Shown: positions 41,452 through 52,108 of the stretch, piece by piece | Layout: each line of letters opens with the position of its first letter | Position numbering within the stretch: position 1 is the stretch's first letter | Assembly (NCBI GenBank): GCA_947631845.1 | Contig: CANRMY010000007.1 | Location: forward strand, 1 to 64,000 | Reading direction: 5' to 3' | Length of the DNA stretch: 64,000 nt | Source: an uncultured Oscillospiraceae bacterium | GTDB lineage: Bacteria; Bacillota; Clostridia; Oscillospirales; Oscillospiraceae | The notes under the pieces: generated by a model | Databases searched by the model: none | Told to the model about the DNA's origin: nothing | The model's input: the letters and a program-made list of their open reading frames with translations, nothing else | Program-made: the position numbers and the translations under genes

Positions 41452-42522
41452 TCAATACTCCACCTTATCCACCGCCTCGATCAGCTCCGGCAGATTCTTG
41501 TGGGTATAGCGGTCGGTGACGTCCTTCTGGCTGTGGCCCACGATAAATTTCACGGCGGTGCGGCGGACGCCGGCTGTGTCCAGGGCGGAGACGAAGCTGT
41601 GCCGGGTGTCGTGGGGCGTGTGCTCCATCCCCAGCGCCGCAAAAACCGCGTCGAACCAGCCCTTGTACCGGGCGTAGGTCAGCCGCCGGCCCAGGCTGTC
41701 CGAGACGAGATACTCCGACTGCCGCCGCAGCATCATCTCGTCCAGCACCGTCATCAGCCGCCGGTGGATGGGCACCGTCCGCCGCGCCGCCCGGGTCTTC
41801 GTGCCGTGCAGGTCGATATACCGGGCGTCCAGGTGGATATCCTGCCGCGTCAGGTTCAAAAGCTCCCCCACCCGCAGTCCCGTGTACAACAGCACCAGCA
41901 CCGAATCCCCCAGCCCGCACCCGCCCAGGCTCTCCGGCTCGCCCGGCAGCGGCGCGCCCCGGTACGCCCAAAGCCGCCGCACCTCCGGCCCGGTGAAGAT
42001 CCGGCGGGACGACTCCTGCTCCGGCGCGGTCAGCTCCACATACCGGGACCAGTCGTTTTGCGCCACCTCCCGGCTGATGCCCCAGCGGAACAGCATGTGC
42101 ATCAGCGACCGCACCTTGGACTGATACCCCCGGGACTTCCCGTCCATGGCGGAGATCACCCCCTGCAGCTGGACGGAGCGCAGCTCCCGCAGAGGGATCT
42201 CCCAGATGTCGCGGCAGAAGCCCATGGCGCACTCCGTCACCCGCCGTGTGCTGGGGTATTTTTCGAAATAGCCCGGGCTCCACTGGTCGAAGGCCGCCTT
42301 GAACGTGACGTTTTTGGCGTCCAGGTCGTAGGGCGAGCGGTTGTAGTCCGCCAGCGCCCGCATGGCCTCGCTGCGCGTCTCGAAATAGCCCAGCGTGGCG
42401 TAGCGCTGGACCCGCCGGCCCGCGCCCGCGTCCTCCCAACCGACCGTCACCCGCACCCGGTAGGGCCGCCGCCTGTTCCCCGGCAGACGCGACACGCCGC
42501 CGTAGCCGTTTGGATTTCTCAT
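41452..42522 (-). CDS. Solitary tyrosine recombinase / integrase
   Basis: A 356-aa phage-type tyrosine recombinase. An N-terminal Arg-rich segment and AP2-like arm-binding region (about 1-60) precede a SAM-like core-binding domain (about 70-160) and the catalytic domain. The catalytic set is complete: Arg in LLYTGLRVGELLNL near 217, Lys in GTKTRAARRTVP near 243, His-x-x-Arg in PHDTRHSFVSAL near 306, His in VGHSQKDV near 330, and the nucleophile Tyr in TDRYTHKN near 340. No excisionase or other phage gene is adjacent. It lies exactly between two convergent SLH genes and their inverted terminators. A GGGAGG ribosome site precedes ATG 42522. It could invert or exchange the SLH locus, or be a relic of an integrated element. 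Confidence 0.9.
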   Translation of the reverse strand: MRNPNGYGGVSRLPGNRRRPYRVRVTVGWEDAGAGRRVQRYATLGYFETRSEAMRALADYNRSPYDLDAKNVTFKAAFDQWSPGYFEKYPSTRRVTECAMGFCRDIWEIPLRELRSVQLQGVISAMDGKSRGYQSKVRSLMHMLFRWGISREVAQNDWSRYVELTAPEQESSRRIFTGPEVRRLWAYRGAPLPGEPESLGGCGLGDSVLVLLYTGLRVGELLNLTRQDIHLDARYIDLHGTKTRAARRTVPIHRRLMTVLDEMMLRRQSEYLVSDSLGRRLTYARYKGWFDAVFAALGMEHTPHDTRHSFVSALDTAGVRRTAVKFIVGHSQKDVTDRYTHKNLPELIEAVDKVEY

Positions 42523-42780
42523 GAAAATACCTCCCTTTTTTCGCGTTTTTTCGCGTGGTAAGAGGTATTATGAGGCGGCGGGTCAGTTTTTTCAACCGGT
42601 TTTGCTTCATTTAAATAAAAGTCCGCTTAATTTGGAAGTTCCTGTGCTTTGGTTCGTGAAAGCCACGCGCAAGACACAAAATATCCATGGAATTCCCGTG
42701 AGTTGACATAATACACCGAATTTTGCGGCTTTTTGGCTCATTCAGTCAATATTTGCATGACCCGGCAATGACCAGCACGC

Positions 42781-42827
42781 AAAAAGATGCCCCCCGGCGT
42801 GTGCCGGGGGGGCTTTAAAAGCGGTTA
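42781..42827 (-). terminator. Terminator of SLH gene 2; inverted partner of 41403-41436
   Basis: On the minus strand a perfect 10-bp stem, GCCCCCCGGC/GCCGGGGGGC (42812-42803 with 42798-42789), is followed by ATC and T5. Its flanks ACCGCTTTTAAAGCCCCC and CTTTTTGCGTGC match those of the other SLH terminator. The remaining sequence, 42523-42780, upstream of the integrase holds no gene. Confidence 0.88.
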
Positions 42828-42862
42828 GGTTTTCAGGTGGTCATGCTAAGGTGTAATCAGTC

Positions 42863-45800
42863 TTACGCTTCCTTGGTCTGGAAGGTGATGGTCCAGGTGA
42901 AGCCCTTGGAAGAAGAATCATCGCCCACCGTGTACGTCACGGTGTACTTCAGGCTGTCCAGGTCGCGCAAAACCACCTTCTGGTTGGTCTTGTCCCAAGT
43001 GCCGATGCCAACGTAGAGGTTCATCGGATCATCCGCGGTAACAGTCCCGCAGTCGATGTTGTTCACGGTGAAGTTCTTGAAAGCATCTGTATCGGGCTTG
43101 AACACGATACCAACAACACAGGGCTGACCATCGGTACCCGTTGCGGGTTCTTCGTCTTTATCCGCCATATCCTTGACGAGCTTCCAGCCTTCGATATCCT
43201 CGAGCGCATCCTCGTCAATGGTCACAATGATGTTGGACGGATCAGTCTCAGACAGAGCCATAGTAATGGCGGTTCCATAGGTTGTGCTCATGCTGGAGGG
43301 CATGCCGCCGGTTTTATCCGCGCTAGGCGTAGAGCCCGCAGGGCCGTAATCGGTACTCTCAGCCTCACTCTTCGGGGGATCCTTAACGTCAATCGTCGCG
43401 ATGATGTTCTCGGTCACGTTGGAGAAGGTAACCTCATAGGTCGTCATGTTGGTGGAAACCTGAGAGGCGCGATACTTGACGGAGGCGCCCACAGGGGTCG
43501 TCCCGGCCTCGTTCGCAAGGCTCACAGTGAGGTCCTTACCATTCTGAACGGTGACCTGAATGGTCGTGGAGCTGCCCTTGGCAATTACAAGCTTTTCCGC
43601 GCCAGCGTAGCCAACGTTCTTCGTGTTGTCGATGGTAATGGTGACGGGATTCGCAATGCCGGGGGTGTAATAGAGGGTGACGGTCTTGTTGTTATTTTCG
43701 AAAACAGGAGCGCTCGGCGTCATGTTGCTGAACGGGTTAACAATGTTCAGGTTCGCGGCGGAGGCAAAGACAAAACCATCAGCGGCGGTCATCGTAACCT
43801 TGAGACGGTAGGTGTAACCAGCCAGGAAGTTTTCGCCTGCCTTGACCCACTTAGCCTCACCGGCATTTGTGGTCAGATACTGCCACTCGCAGGCAATGGA
43901 GACATAATCCTTACCAGGATCAACATAATTGCCGTTAGCACCACGGACAACTCCCGGAGTCCCAGTCCAACCAGTAGTCGCGCCCACGACGATTCCGGTG
44001 CCAGAAGGCGTCCAGGTCACATAATTGATGGTGGTAGCGGGATCGCGGTTGGTCTCAGCGCCGCCCTTGGCAACGATGTAGATCAGATTCACATAGCCGT
44101 TGGCGTCGAACTGATACACGATCTCGTTGGTGCCGTAGGCGTCGACAAGCTGCTCCAGCGTGTAGGACTGCGGGGTGCTGGTGCCGGTGGTGGGATTCAC
44201 CAGGTAAACCGCGCAGTTGTCAGCGATGGTCAGGAACTTGTCAATTGTACCGGTGCGGTCTTCAGCAAATGTATTCTGAACACCGAACCGACCAGGAGCA
44301 ACAACCAGAACATCGTCCTTCACGGACCAGCCGATGTTGTTGCCAACACCCCAGCAGGGACTGCCGAAAATCGGGCTGACATAGGTCACAGTATCCCAAC
44401 CGTTGGTTGTCTGGTTCGTGTAGGTGTAGAGTCCGGTGTTCTGAACAAGGGGAGACGCGACAGCGGTGAGAGTCAGCGTCTGGCCGGCGGTGCCGTTGAT
44501 GATGGCGCCGTACACGTTCTTATCACTGGTGGTAGTGGCGAACTGGGGGTTGGTCATCAGATAGGCATAGTTGAGAACAGGAACAGCCGGACGAACACGC
44601 TGCTGGTTGTCGTTCAGGACAAGGACGAAATCGGCATAGCCGTCTGCGTCGGTGTCGAACGCGCTGACCTCGAGACTAAGGGTGTTTGCGCGCTGACCGT
44701 CAATGTTGGCGGTACCGGCAGAGGGAGTAGGAGCGGTAGAGGCATTGGGAATAGTGGTGTTGTAGCTCATGTCCGTGACGCTCTTGAAGCCGGTGCTGAT
44801 GGTGAAGTCCTTGAACTGATACTCGTTGGCGGTGTAGTTGTAGGGATAGTTGGCAACGAAGTACACGGTGCTGCTGTCAACAAGGATGTTCTGAATGTTG
44901 GTGACAGTGCCAATGTAGGCGGGATAGGTGCCGGTTACGGTGCCGTTGGTACGAGCGGTCAGGACGCTGAAAGCGTTGGCTTCGCCGCGCTCAAGGACGG
45001 AACCGGCGGCAAGCGTTCCGGTATAGCTGTTGTTGGCGTCAGGATTACCGGCAGTTCCGGCGGCAACGACAGTGTAATAACCGTCTACGGTAGCCGTGAT
45101 CCGCGCGAGAATGCCCGCGTCCTTATTCTCAGCAGCCGATATAGATCCATTCCAGAATGTATTGGCAGCGGCCTGAGCGGCAACGGCGCTGGTGTAGGGC
45201 TTCTTGGTGGTGTCATCCACGCTATAAACGGTGACTGTGCTGCCGTTAGGCATCAGCACGTTATAGGCGACCACATACTTGTTCGTGGTGTTGGCGGCCA
45301 GTGCAATATTGACGGACGTAACAACGCCGATATCGGAGACAGGAGCCGGATCCACGCCCAGCACGTTGCCTTTGGTGTCCTGATACACGGTGTAGGTCCT
45401 GCCGATGTTCTCGGTCCGGATCCGCAGAACGCTGGAGCTGTTGTTGTTGTAACCGTAGGTGTAGTTGTAGAGATAGGTCTTGCCGTTGGTGCCCTTGAAG
45501 CCCACCTCGGTGAGGGTGGCAGTCGCGCCGCCGTGAGGCGTCCAGTTGGCGGAATCGCGAATGATCTCGCTGATGGTCACTTCCTCGGAGGTAACCTTCT
45601 CAGAGGTGACAACCGTGATGTCATCATCGACAAAGGCGTTATACGGGGCCTTGGTAAGAACAGTGACGCGAAGCATATCGCCAACAACATAATTATTGGT
45701 ATTGCTGATTGTCGTTGTAGCGGTGACGGGCGCAGCCGTCGGAGTCCCGGTAGCGGTAGCGCTGTTGGGGTTGGCGACGCGGTTGCTGTAAACCAAGAGG

Positions 45801-46945
45801 GAAGCCGTGGCCGTGGTGATGACGTGACCGGCGGGATCCTTCACCTCGGCGGTGGTGCCGGTGACCCTGGCCAGATAGGTGTCGATGTACACGATGCGGT
45901 CAGCATAGACCAGCGTGTGGCGGCCCTGATGGCCAATGGTGTTGACGGTGTCAGTGGCCACGATGGTATCGGAACCAACATTGCCGGTGCCGTTGGTGTA
46001 GGTCGTCTTGGTGGTGCTGGCGTTGGCGGTGGTCTTGCTGAGACCAAGAGCCTCGGCTACGTCACACTCGGGAACGGCGGTCCAATAGTCCTTCACAGCG
46101 GGAGCGGTGATAACATCCCAGGTGTACTCAACGGGCTTAACAGGATAGGTGAACTTAATGCCGTGGGTAACGGTGGTGCTGCCGGGATTGCCGAACTTAT
46201 CGTCATCGGCAGTCTTGGTAACATCGGCCAGCTTCTCGATCAGAGCGATGTTGGCCTTGCTGTTGGGATCGTTGGGATCCACATAGGGGATGTAGTCCTT
46301 CTCGGAATCGCTCCAGGTGACGCGGGCAGCCGTGGCGGCCTTGTAGGTCATCTGAGCGACTTCCTGACGCTGGCTCACCGCATCCAGCTTGGAGGTGATG
46401 CCGTCGGTCAGGTGGAGACGGGCGGCATCAGCGGCGACATGCTTGGCCCAGTCAGCGCCCTGATACTCCTTGTTCATGCCGTAGCCGAGAGCGCGGAGCA
46501 GCATGCACAGCACGTCGTTGCCGGGAATCTCGCGGGTGGGCTCAAAGGTGGTCTGCGCTTCGTTGGTGCCGATGATGATGCCCTTGTTGGCGCAGTAGCC
46601 GATGTAGCCGGCCGCCCATCCCTTGGCGTCCACATCGGTGAACTTCGCCGCGTAAGGCGTGTAGATGGCGGAATTATCCTTGCCGTAACCTTTGTTGTCT
46701 CCGGTCAGCAGGCGATAGATAATCGCGGCCATCTCCTGGCGCTGGATGGAAGCCTTGGGCTTAAAATTGCCGTTGGCGTCGCCCTCCATGACCTTCCAGT
46801 TGGTCAGGTTCGTGACAGCAGTCGTATAGTCTTTGCCGATGTCAGCTTTGTCGCCATAATCCTTGGCGGACGCAGGCAAGGCAAGCGCGCCGACTACCAT
46901 GACTACTGCCAAGACCAGGCACAGGGTCTTCTTCAGAGTCTTCAT
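42863..46945 (-). CDS. SLH-domain surface (S-layer-like) protein 2
   Basis: A 1360-aa paralogue of the protein at 37951. It has the same signal peptide (MKTLKKTLCLVLAVVMVVGA then LALPASA), three N-terminal SLH repeats (about 28-205) and a homologous Thr/Asn-rich body to about residue 1050. It then carries some 270 extra residues including NPVTITIDNTKNVGYAGAEK, a Ser/Thr/Gly linker, and a terminal segment ending GFTWTITFQTKEA. The start is ATG 46945, after AAGGAGG with the same 25-nt leader as gene 1; a frame open from 47089 is part of the untranslated leader. The paralogues share long blocks of identical DNA in the SLH part and diverge in the body. A strong promoter lies 390 bp upstream. Confidence 0.9.
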   Translation of the reverse strand: MKTLKKTLCLVLAVVMVVGALALPASAKDYGDKADIGKDYTTAVTNLTNWKVMEGDANGNFKPKASIQRQEMAAIIYRLLTGDNKGYGKDNSAIYTPYAAKFTDVDAKGWAAGYIGYCANKGIIIGTNEAQTTFEPTREIPGNDVLCMLLRALGYGMNKEYQGADWAKHVAADAARLHLTDGITSKLDAVSQRQEVAQMTYKAATAARVTWSDSEKDYIPYVDPNDPNSKANIALIEKLADVTKTADDDKFGNPGSTTVTHGIKFTYPVKPVEYTWDVITAPAVKDYWTAVPECDVAEALGLSKTTANASTTKTTYTNGTGNVGSDTIVATDTVNTIGHQGRHTLVYADRIVYIDTYLARVTGTTAEVKDPAGHVITTATASLLVYSNRVANPNSATATGTPTAAPVTATTTISNTNNYVVGDMLRVTVLTKAPYNAFVDDDITVVTSEKVTSEEVTISEIIRDSANWTPHGGATATLTEVGFKGTNGKTYLYNYTYGYNNNSSSVLRIRTENIGRTYTVYQDTKGNVLGVDPAPVSDIGVVTSVNIALAANTTNKYVVAYNVLMPNGSTVTVYSVDDTTKKPYTSAVAAQAAANTFWNGSISAAENKDAGILARITATVDGYYTVVAAGTAGNPDANNSYTGTLAAGSVLERGEANAFSVLTARTNGTVTGTYPAYIGTVTNIQNILVDSSTVYFVANYPYNYTANEYQFKDFTISTGFKSVTDMSYNTTIPNASTAPTPSAGTANIDGQRANTLSLEVSAFDTDADGYADFVLVLNDNQQRVRPAVPVLNYAYLMTNPQFATTTSDKNVYGAIINGTAGQTLTLTAVASPLVQNTGLYTYTNQTTNGWDTVTYVSPIFGSPCWGVGNNIGWSVKDDVLVVAPGRFGVQNTFAEDRTGTIDKFLTIADNCAVYLVNPTTGTSTPQSYTLEQLVDAYGTNEIVYQFDANGYVNLIYIVAKGGAETNRDPATTINYVTWTPSGTGIVVGATTGWTGTPGVVRGANGNYVDPGKDYVSIACEWQYLTTNAGEAKWVKAGENFLAGYTYRLKVTMTAADGFVFASAANLNIVNPFSNMTPSAPVFENNNKTVTLYYTPGIANPVTITIDNTKNVGYAGAEKLVIAKGSSTTIQVTVQNGKDLTVSLANEAGTTPVGASVKYRASQVSTNMTTYEVTFSNVTENIIATIDVKDPPKSEAESTDYGPAGSTPSADKTGGMPSSMSTTYGTAITMALSETDPSNIIVTIDEDALEDIEGWKLVKDMADKDEEPATGTDGQPCVVGIVFKPDTDAFKNFTVNNIDCGTVTADDPMNLYVGIGTWDKTNQKVVLRDLDSLKYTVTYTVGDDSSSKGFTWTITFQTKEA

Positions 46946-47363
46946 GTAGTGTTTCCTCCTTAATAAAAATTGTTGATGAGTTTTTCGTCCGTTACATGAA
47001 CCGGACTGTTTATGTAAACGCCGGACCGTGGCCGGTCGGCCTTTTACATCGTCGTCGCCCGAAGGCGATGGCTTTTTGCCCTCGCACACCCTTTAGACGG
47101 GGCGCGATCCGCGTTTGTTCCGCTCTCCCACGGGAAAATCCATGAGAAGTTTTTCCCAAAAGGAGGAGTACGGCGAAGGAACAGGTTGGGCGGTTCCATG
47201 CTCCTCCGCCGTACACTTACATAATGAAGACTGTCCCCATTCGGCTGACGCCTCCTGGTTCCGGTCGACCCTGTGGCGGAGAACGCTTTCCGGAAGAGCG
47301 GCTTTTCGCGCGGGCCCTCCACGGAATTAAGGCCATTTTAGCACATAGCGCGGCCATTGTCAA
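46946..47363 (-). promoter_or_regulatory. Promoter and roughly 385-nt structured leader of SLH gene 2
   Basis: On the minus strand -35 TTGACA (47363-47358), 17-bp spacer, -10 TAAAAT (47340-47335): a near-consensus promoter. The transcript would have an untranslated leader of some 385 nt. Within it are pairing arms TACGGCG (47169-47175) with CGCCGTA (47208-47214), and GGAGGAG with CTCCTCC around a GGAAC/GTTCC stem. A GTTTATGTAAAC palindrome lies at 47009-47020. I recognise no known riboswitch class. Long leaders are common on S-layer mRNAs and often stabilise them. Confidence 0.7.
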
Positions 47364-47710
47364 CATTTTTGAAGAATCTGGACACGGGTAAAATCCTGTC
47401 CTGGAAAATCCCCGAAACCCTTGCGGCGCAAGGGTTTTGAGATTTGTTTCGTTAGATGTTACGTAAATATTAAAAACTATTTTTTTGAATTTTTCTCCAA
47501 AATGCGAATGACCTTCCGGTTTTTCGGCTTTCCGCTCCCGAAGCCCGGCGGGCGGGAGGCGGCAAGGCGGCGGGGCCCCCTTTTCCCTTTGCCGGCTCCG
47601 GCGTTTTTTTCGTTTTTGAAACGCGGACGCGCCTTTTTTCGCGGGGCCTAATTTTTATTATAATGTATATCCTCGTCCGCCCGGTCCGGGGCGGCGTAAA
47701 AGCGCAGTTT

Positions 47711-47771
47711 GTTTACATAATATCCGGTTGACATAACGTGTTTAGTTACCATAACTCCGTGGTTTACATAA
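47711..47771 (+). repeat. Four iteron-like copies of GTTTACATAA
   Basis: GTTTACATAA (47711-47720), GTTGACATAA (47727-47736), GTTACCATAA (47745-47754) and GTTTACATAA (47762-47771) are spaced 16-18 bp apart in one orientation. The wider gap 47364-47820 holds no credible gene; it is Phe/Pro/Arg-type GC-rich then AT-rich sequence. The regular spacing of about 1.6 helical turns suggests a protein-binding array. Single copies of the motif also occur at 18729 and, as GTTGACATAA, near 42702. Confidence 0.55.
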
Positions 47772-47820
47772 GTTTATACTAAAATAATAGCACAACGGTG
47801 CGGGGATTTCAAGAGGTTTT

Positions 47821-48966
47821 TCAGGATTTTTCAGGGAAAAATGTATTTTTTTCACCGCTCCCCCGCTCCCTCAGCTCCTCCTTCATGCCGCGTCCGGCGT
47901 TGACGATCAGGAGCTTGACGCACTCGATGACGGCGCGGCGGGTGCTCTCGTCCATGTCCCCCACGGAGTGGGCGATGCTCCGAACGGTGCCGCCCAGATT
48001 CTCCCGCATCTGGTGGAGGGTGCGGGCGTTGGTGTCCTCCATGATCTTGTAGATGGCGTCGGCGAACAGCTCAAACTGCTCCGGGGTCATTTCGGCGATC
48101 CAGCCCTTGAGGGCGGAATTCACGAATTTACTGCCGCCGGTGACGGTGCCCAGCTTGACGAAGCGGGGGCCGCGCAGCTCCCAGGAGTACATGTCGTGCT
48201 GGTGGAGGCCGTTTTCCCCGCTGTGGACCACGGCGAAGCTGTCCTCGCGGCCCAGGAGCATCCCCACCACGGAGAACTGAGGGATGAAGGTGTGGATCCG
48301 GCCGCAGACGGCGCGGTAGCCGGGGCTCTCCAAAATATCGTCAAAGAAGCCGGGGCCGTCGTAGTTGTAGACGGCGTCCAGGCGCGCCTGGACGGGTTCG
48401 CCGCAGAAGGCGCCGGCGTAGACGGCCAGATTGCCGCCCTTGGAGTGGCCGCAGAACATAAGGCGGCCGTCCACCCGCTCTGCCACCGCTTTGGCGTAGG
48501 CCGCCGCCGTCTTCTGGCCGGGGATCGGGCAGAGGTAGGACATGTTCAGGTCCTCCTTCCAGCCCACGATGGTGTTGTCTGTGCCGCGAAAGGCCAGCAG
48601 GTGGACGTCCGGCGACAGCTTCACGGTGATGGCGGAGAACTGGGTCTGCAGCGCCTCGTCGAAGCGGTTGAAGTACCAGCCGGCCTCCAGCTCCCCGAAG
48701 CGGCGGCTGCCGGCCAGGGCGGCCATCAGCTCCCGGTCACGGAGCTTCCAGCGCCCGTCCCGGTCCAGGCTCCCGTCGGCCAGGGACTGCTCCGCCAGGG
48801 CGCGGACCGTGACAAGGCCCCGGGTGGGGGGCGTCTGGAAATACTCAAACGGTATGTAGGCGAAGCGGGCCAGCACCGCCCCGTCGGCCTCGTTGAAGCC
48901 GTCGGCGGTCAGGGGGAGATCCCCGCGCCAGGCTATGTAATCGAGCATGTTCAGGATGTTTTCCAT
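47821..48966 (-). CDS. Mbeg1-like (DUF2974) alpha/beta-hydrolase-fold protein
   Basis: A 381-aa protein of the DUF2974/Mbeg1-like family, related to lipases. It begins MENILNMLDYIAWRGDLPLT, the typical opening. The nucleophile elbow FCGHSKGGNLAVYAG lies near residue 165, with the Ser in GHSKG. FRGTDNTIVGWKEDLNMSYL precedes it near 128, and VYNYDGPGFFDDILE follows near 200 with a candidate Asp. Length and order match family members found widely in Clostridia. Whether it is an active lipase or esterase is untested. Start ATG has GGAGG upstream. Confidence 0.85.
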   Translation of the reverse strand: MENILNMLDYIAWRGDLPLTADGFNEADGAVLARFAYIPFEYFQTPPTRGLVTVRALAEQSLADGSLDRDGRWKLRDRELMAALAGSRRFGELEAGWYFNRFDEALQTQFSAITVKLSPDVHLLAFRGTDNTIVGWKEDLNMSYLCPIPGQKTAAAYAKAVAERVDGRLMFCGHSKGGNLAVYAGAFCGEPVQARLDAVYNYDGPGFFDDILESPGYRAVCGRIHTFIPQFSVVGMLLGREDSFAVVHSGENGLHQHDMYSWELRGPRFVKLGTVTGGSKFVNSALKGWIAEMTPEQFELFADAIYKIMEDTNARTLHQMRENLGGTVRSIAHSVGDMDESTRRAVIECVKLLIVNAGRGMKEELRERGSGEKNTFFPEKS

Positions 48967-49031
48967 ACCCGCGCCTCCAGGAAAGCTTGATCTATCATGA
49001 TTTTACCACTTTTTGCAGGGGAATACAAGAA

Positions 49032-49059
49032 AAAAGGGTACGCGCGAGCGTACCCTTTT
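49032..49059. repeat. Left copy of a 28-bp terminator-like hairpin flanking element copy B
   Basis: AAAAGGGTACGCGCGAGCGT-type palindrome (stem AAAAGGGTACGC with GCGTACCCTTTT). An identical 28-bp copy is at 49267-49294. On the minus strand this distal copy has the longer T run and is the better terminator for ppdK. Confidence 0.85.
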
Positions 49060-49063
49060 GGGA

Positions 49064-49260
49064 GACTGTCGAAAAAGCCCTGACGGGCTTTTTCCGACAA
49101 AGGGAACGTGCGGGTAATTTTCTCTGAATTTTGCGAAATTCAGAGAAAATTATCCTGCTGTCGCCCTGCGCGCGCCCCGAAGGGGCACACTTGTGCGACA
49201 AAAGGGATTTTTTCCGACGCACATGTCGCCGGAAAAAATTGAATTTGAGTTTTTTGATAA
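49064..49260 (+). repeat. Four-hairpin dispersed element, copy B (reference copy)
   Basis: Plus-strand order: hairpin 1 CTGTCGAAAAAGCCC-TGAC-GGGCTTTTTCCGACA; linker AACGTGCGGG; hairpin 2, a 16-bp stem, AATTTTCTCTGAATTT with AAATTCAGAGAAAATT around TGCG; hairpin 3 closed by TGTCGC/GCGACA and capped by CCCCGAAGGGG; AAAAGGGA; hairpin 4 TTTTTTCCG with CGGAAAAAA; then an AT-rich tail. It lies between ppdK (3' end 49312) and the DUF2974 gene, antisense to both. It is bounded by the identical 28-bp hairpins at 49032 and 49267. Any open frame through it is an artefact of the repeat. Confidence 0.9.
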
Positions 49261-49266
49261 ACTGAC

Positions 49267-49294
49267 AAAAGGGTACGCGCGAGCGTACCCTTTT
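49267..49294. repeat. Right copy of the 28-bp hairpin, next to ppdK
   Basis: Identical in sequence to 49032-49059. It lies 18 bp after the ppdK stop on the minus strand and probably terminates ppdK. With the left copy it encloses element copy B. Confidence 0.85.
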
Positions 49295-49311
49295 GTAAAT
49301 GAAACGGTATC

Positions 49312-51945
<2,634 letters not shown>

Positions 51946-52008
51946 TTGTAGTATCCTTCCTCGTAGTTAAATTTTTACTTTTTTTCACTCTTGGAAAAAG
52001 CCGAAAAT

Positions 52009-52037
52009 ATTATACCAATACCCCGGCGCTTTTTCAA
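52009..52037 (-). promoter_or_regulatory. Promoter of ppdK
   Basis: On the minus strand -35 TTGAAA (52037-52032), 17-bp spacer, -10 TATAAT (52014-52009), 64 bp upstream of the ppdK start. Confidence 0.8.
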
Positions 52038-52108
52038 GCTCTTTGCAGGAAAAATTTCAATAAAATTATCCCTGTTTTCCGGCCGTTTTATGCGAAAAAA
52101 GCAAAAGC

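Noticed and set aside
37813..42677. 14-bp direct repeat CACGCGCAAGACAC at 37813-37826 and 42664-42677, which could be attL/attR of an element carrying SLH gene 1 and the integrase
   Set aside because: A 14-base match is expected several times by chance in 64 kb, the repeat overlaps a candidate promoter, and no core asymmetry or empty site is available. Kept only as a note.
46946..47363. Cyclic-di-GMP or other known riboswitch in the SLH leader
   Set aside because: I could not match the conserved cores of GEMM, SAM, TPP, glycine or cobalamin classes. The claim is limited to a long structured leader.
47421..47651. A 76-codon frame in the gap between SLH gene 2 and the DUF2974 gene
   Set aside because: No ribosome site; Phe/Pro/Arg-rich translation; it spans an abrupt base-composition change.
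48995..49222. Similar 70-75-codon frames across element copies (here, and at 15448-15669, 52684-52911 and after 54554), with peptides like MRRKKSLLSHKCAPSGRAQG
   Set aside because: The peptides recur only because the DNA repeats. Substitutions follow stem pairing rather than codons, frames end at random in flanking sequence and no ribosome site precedes them.
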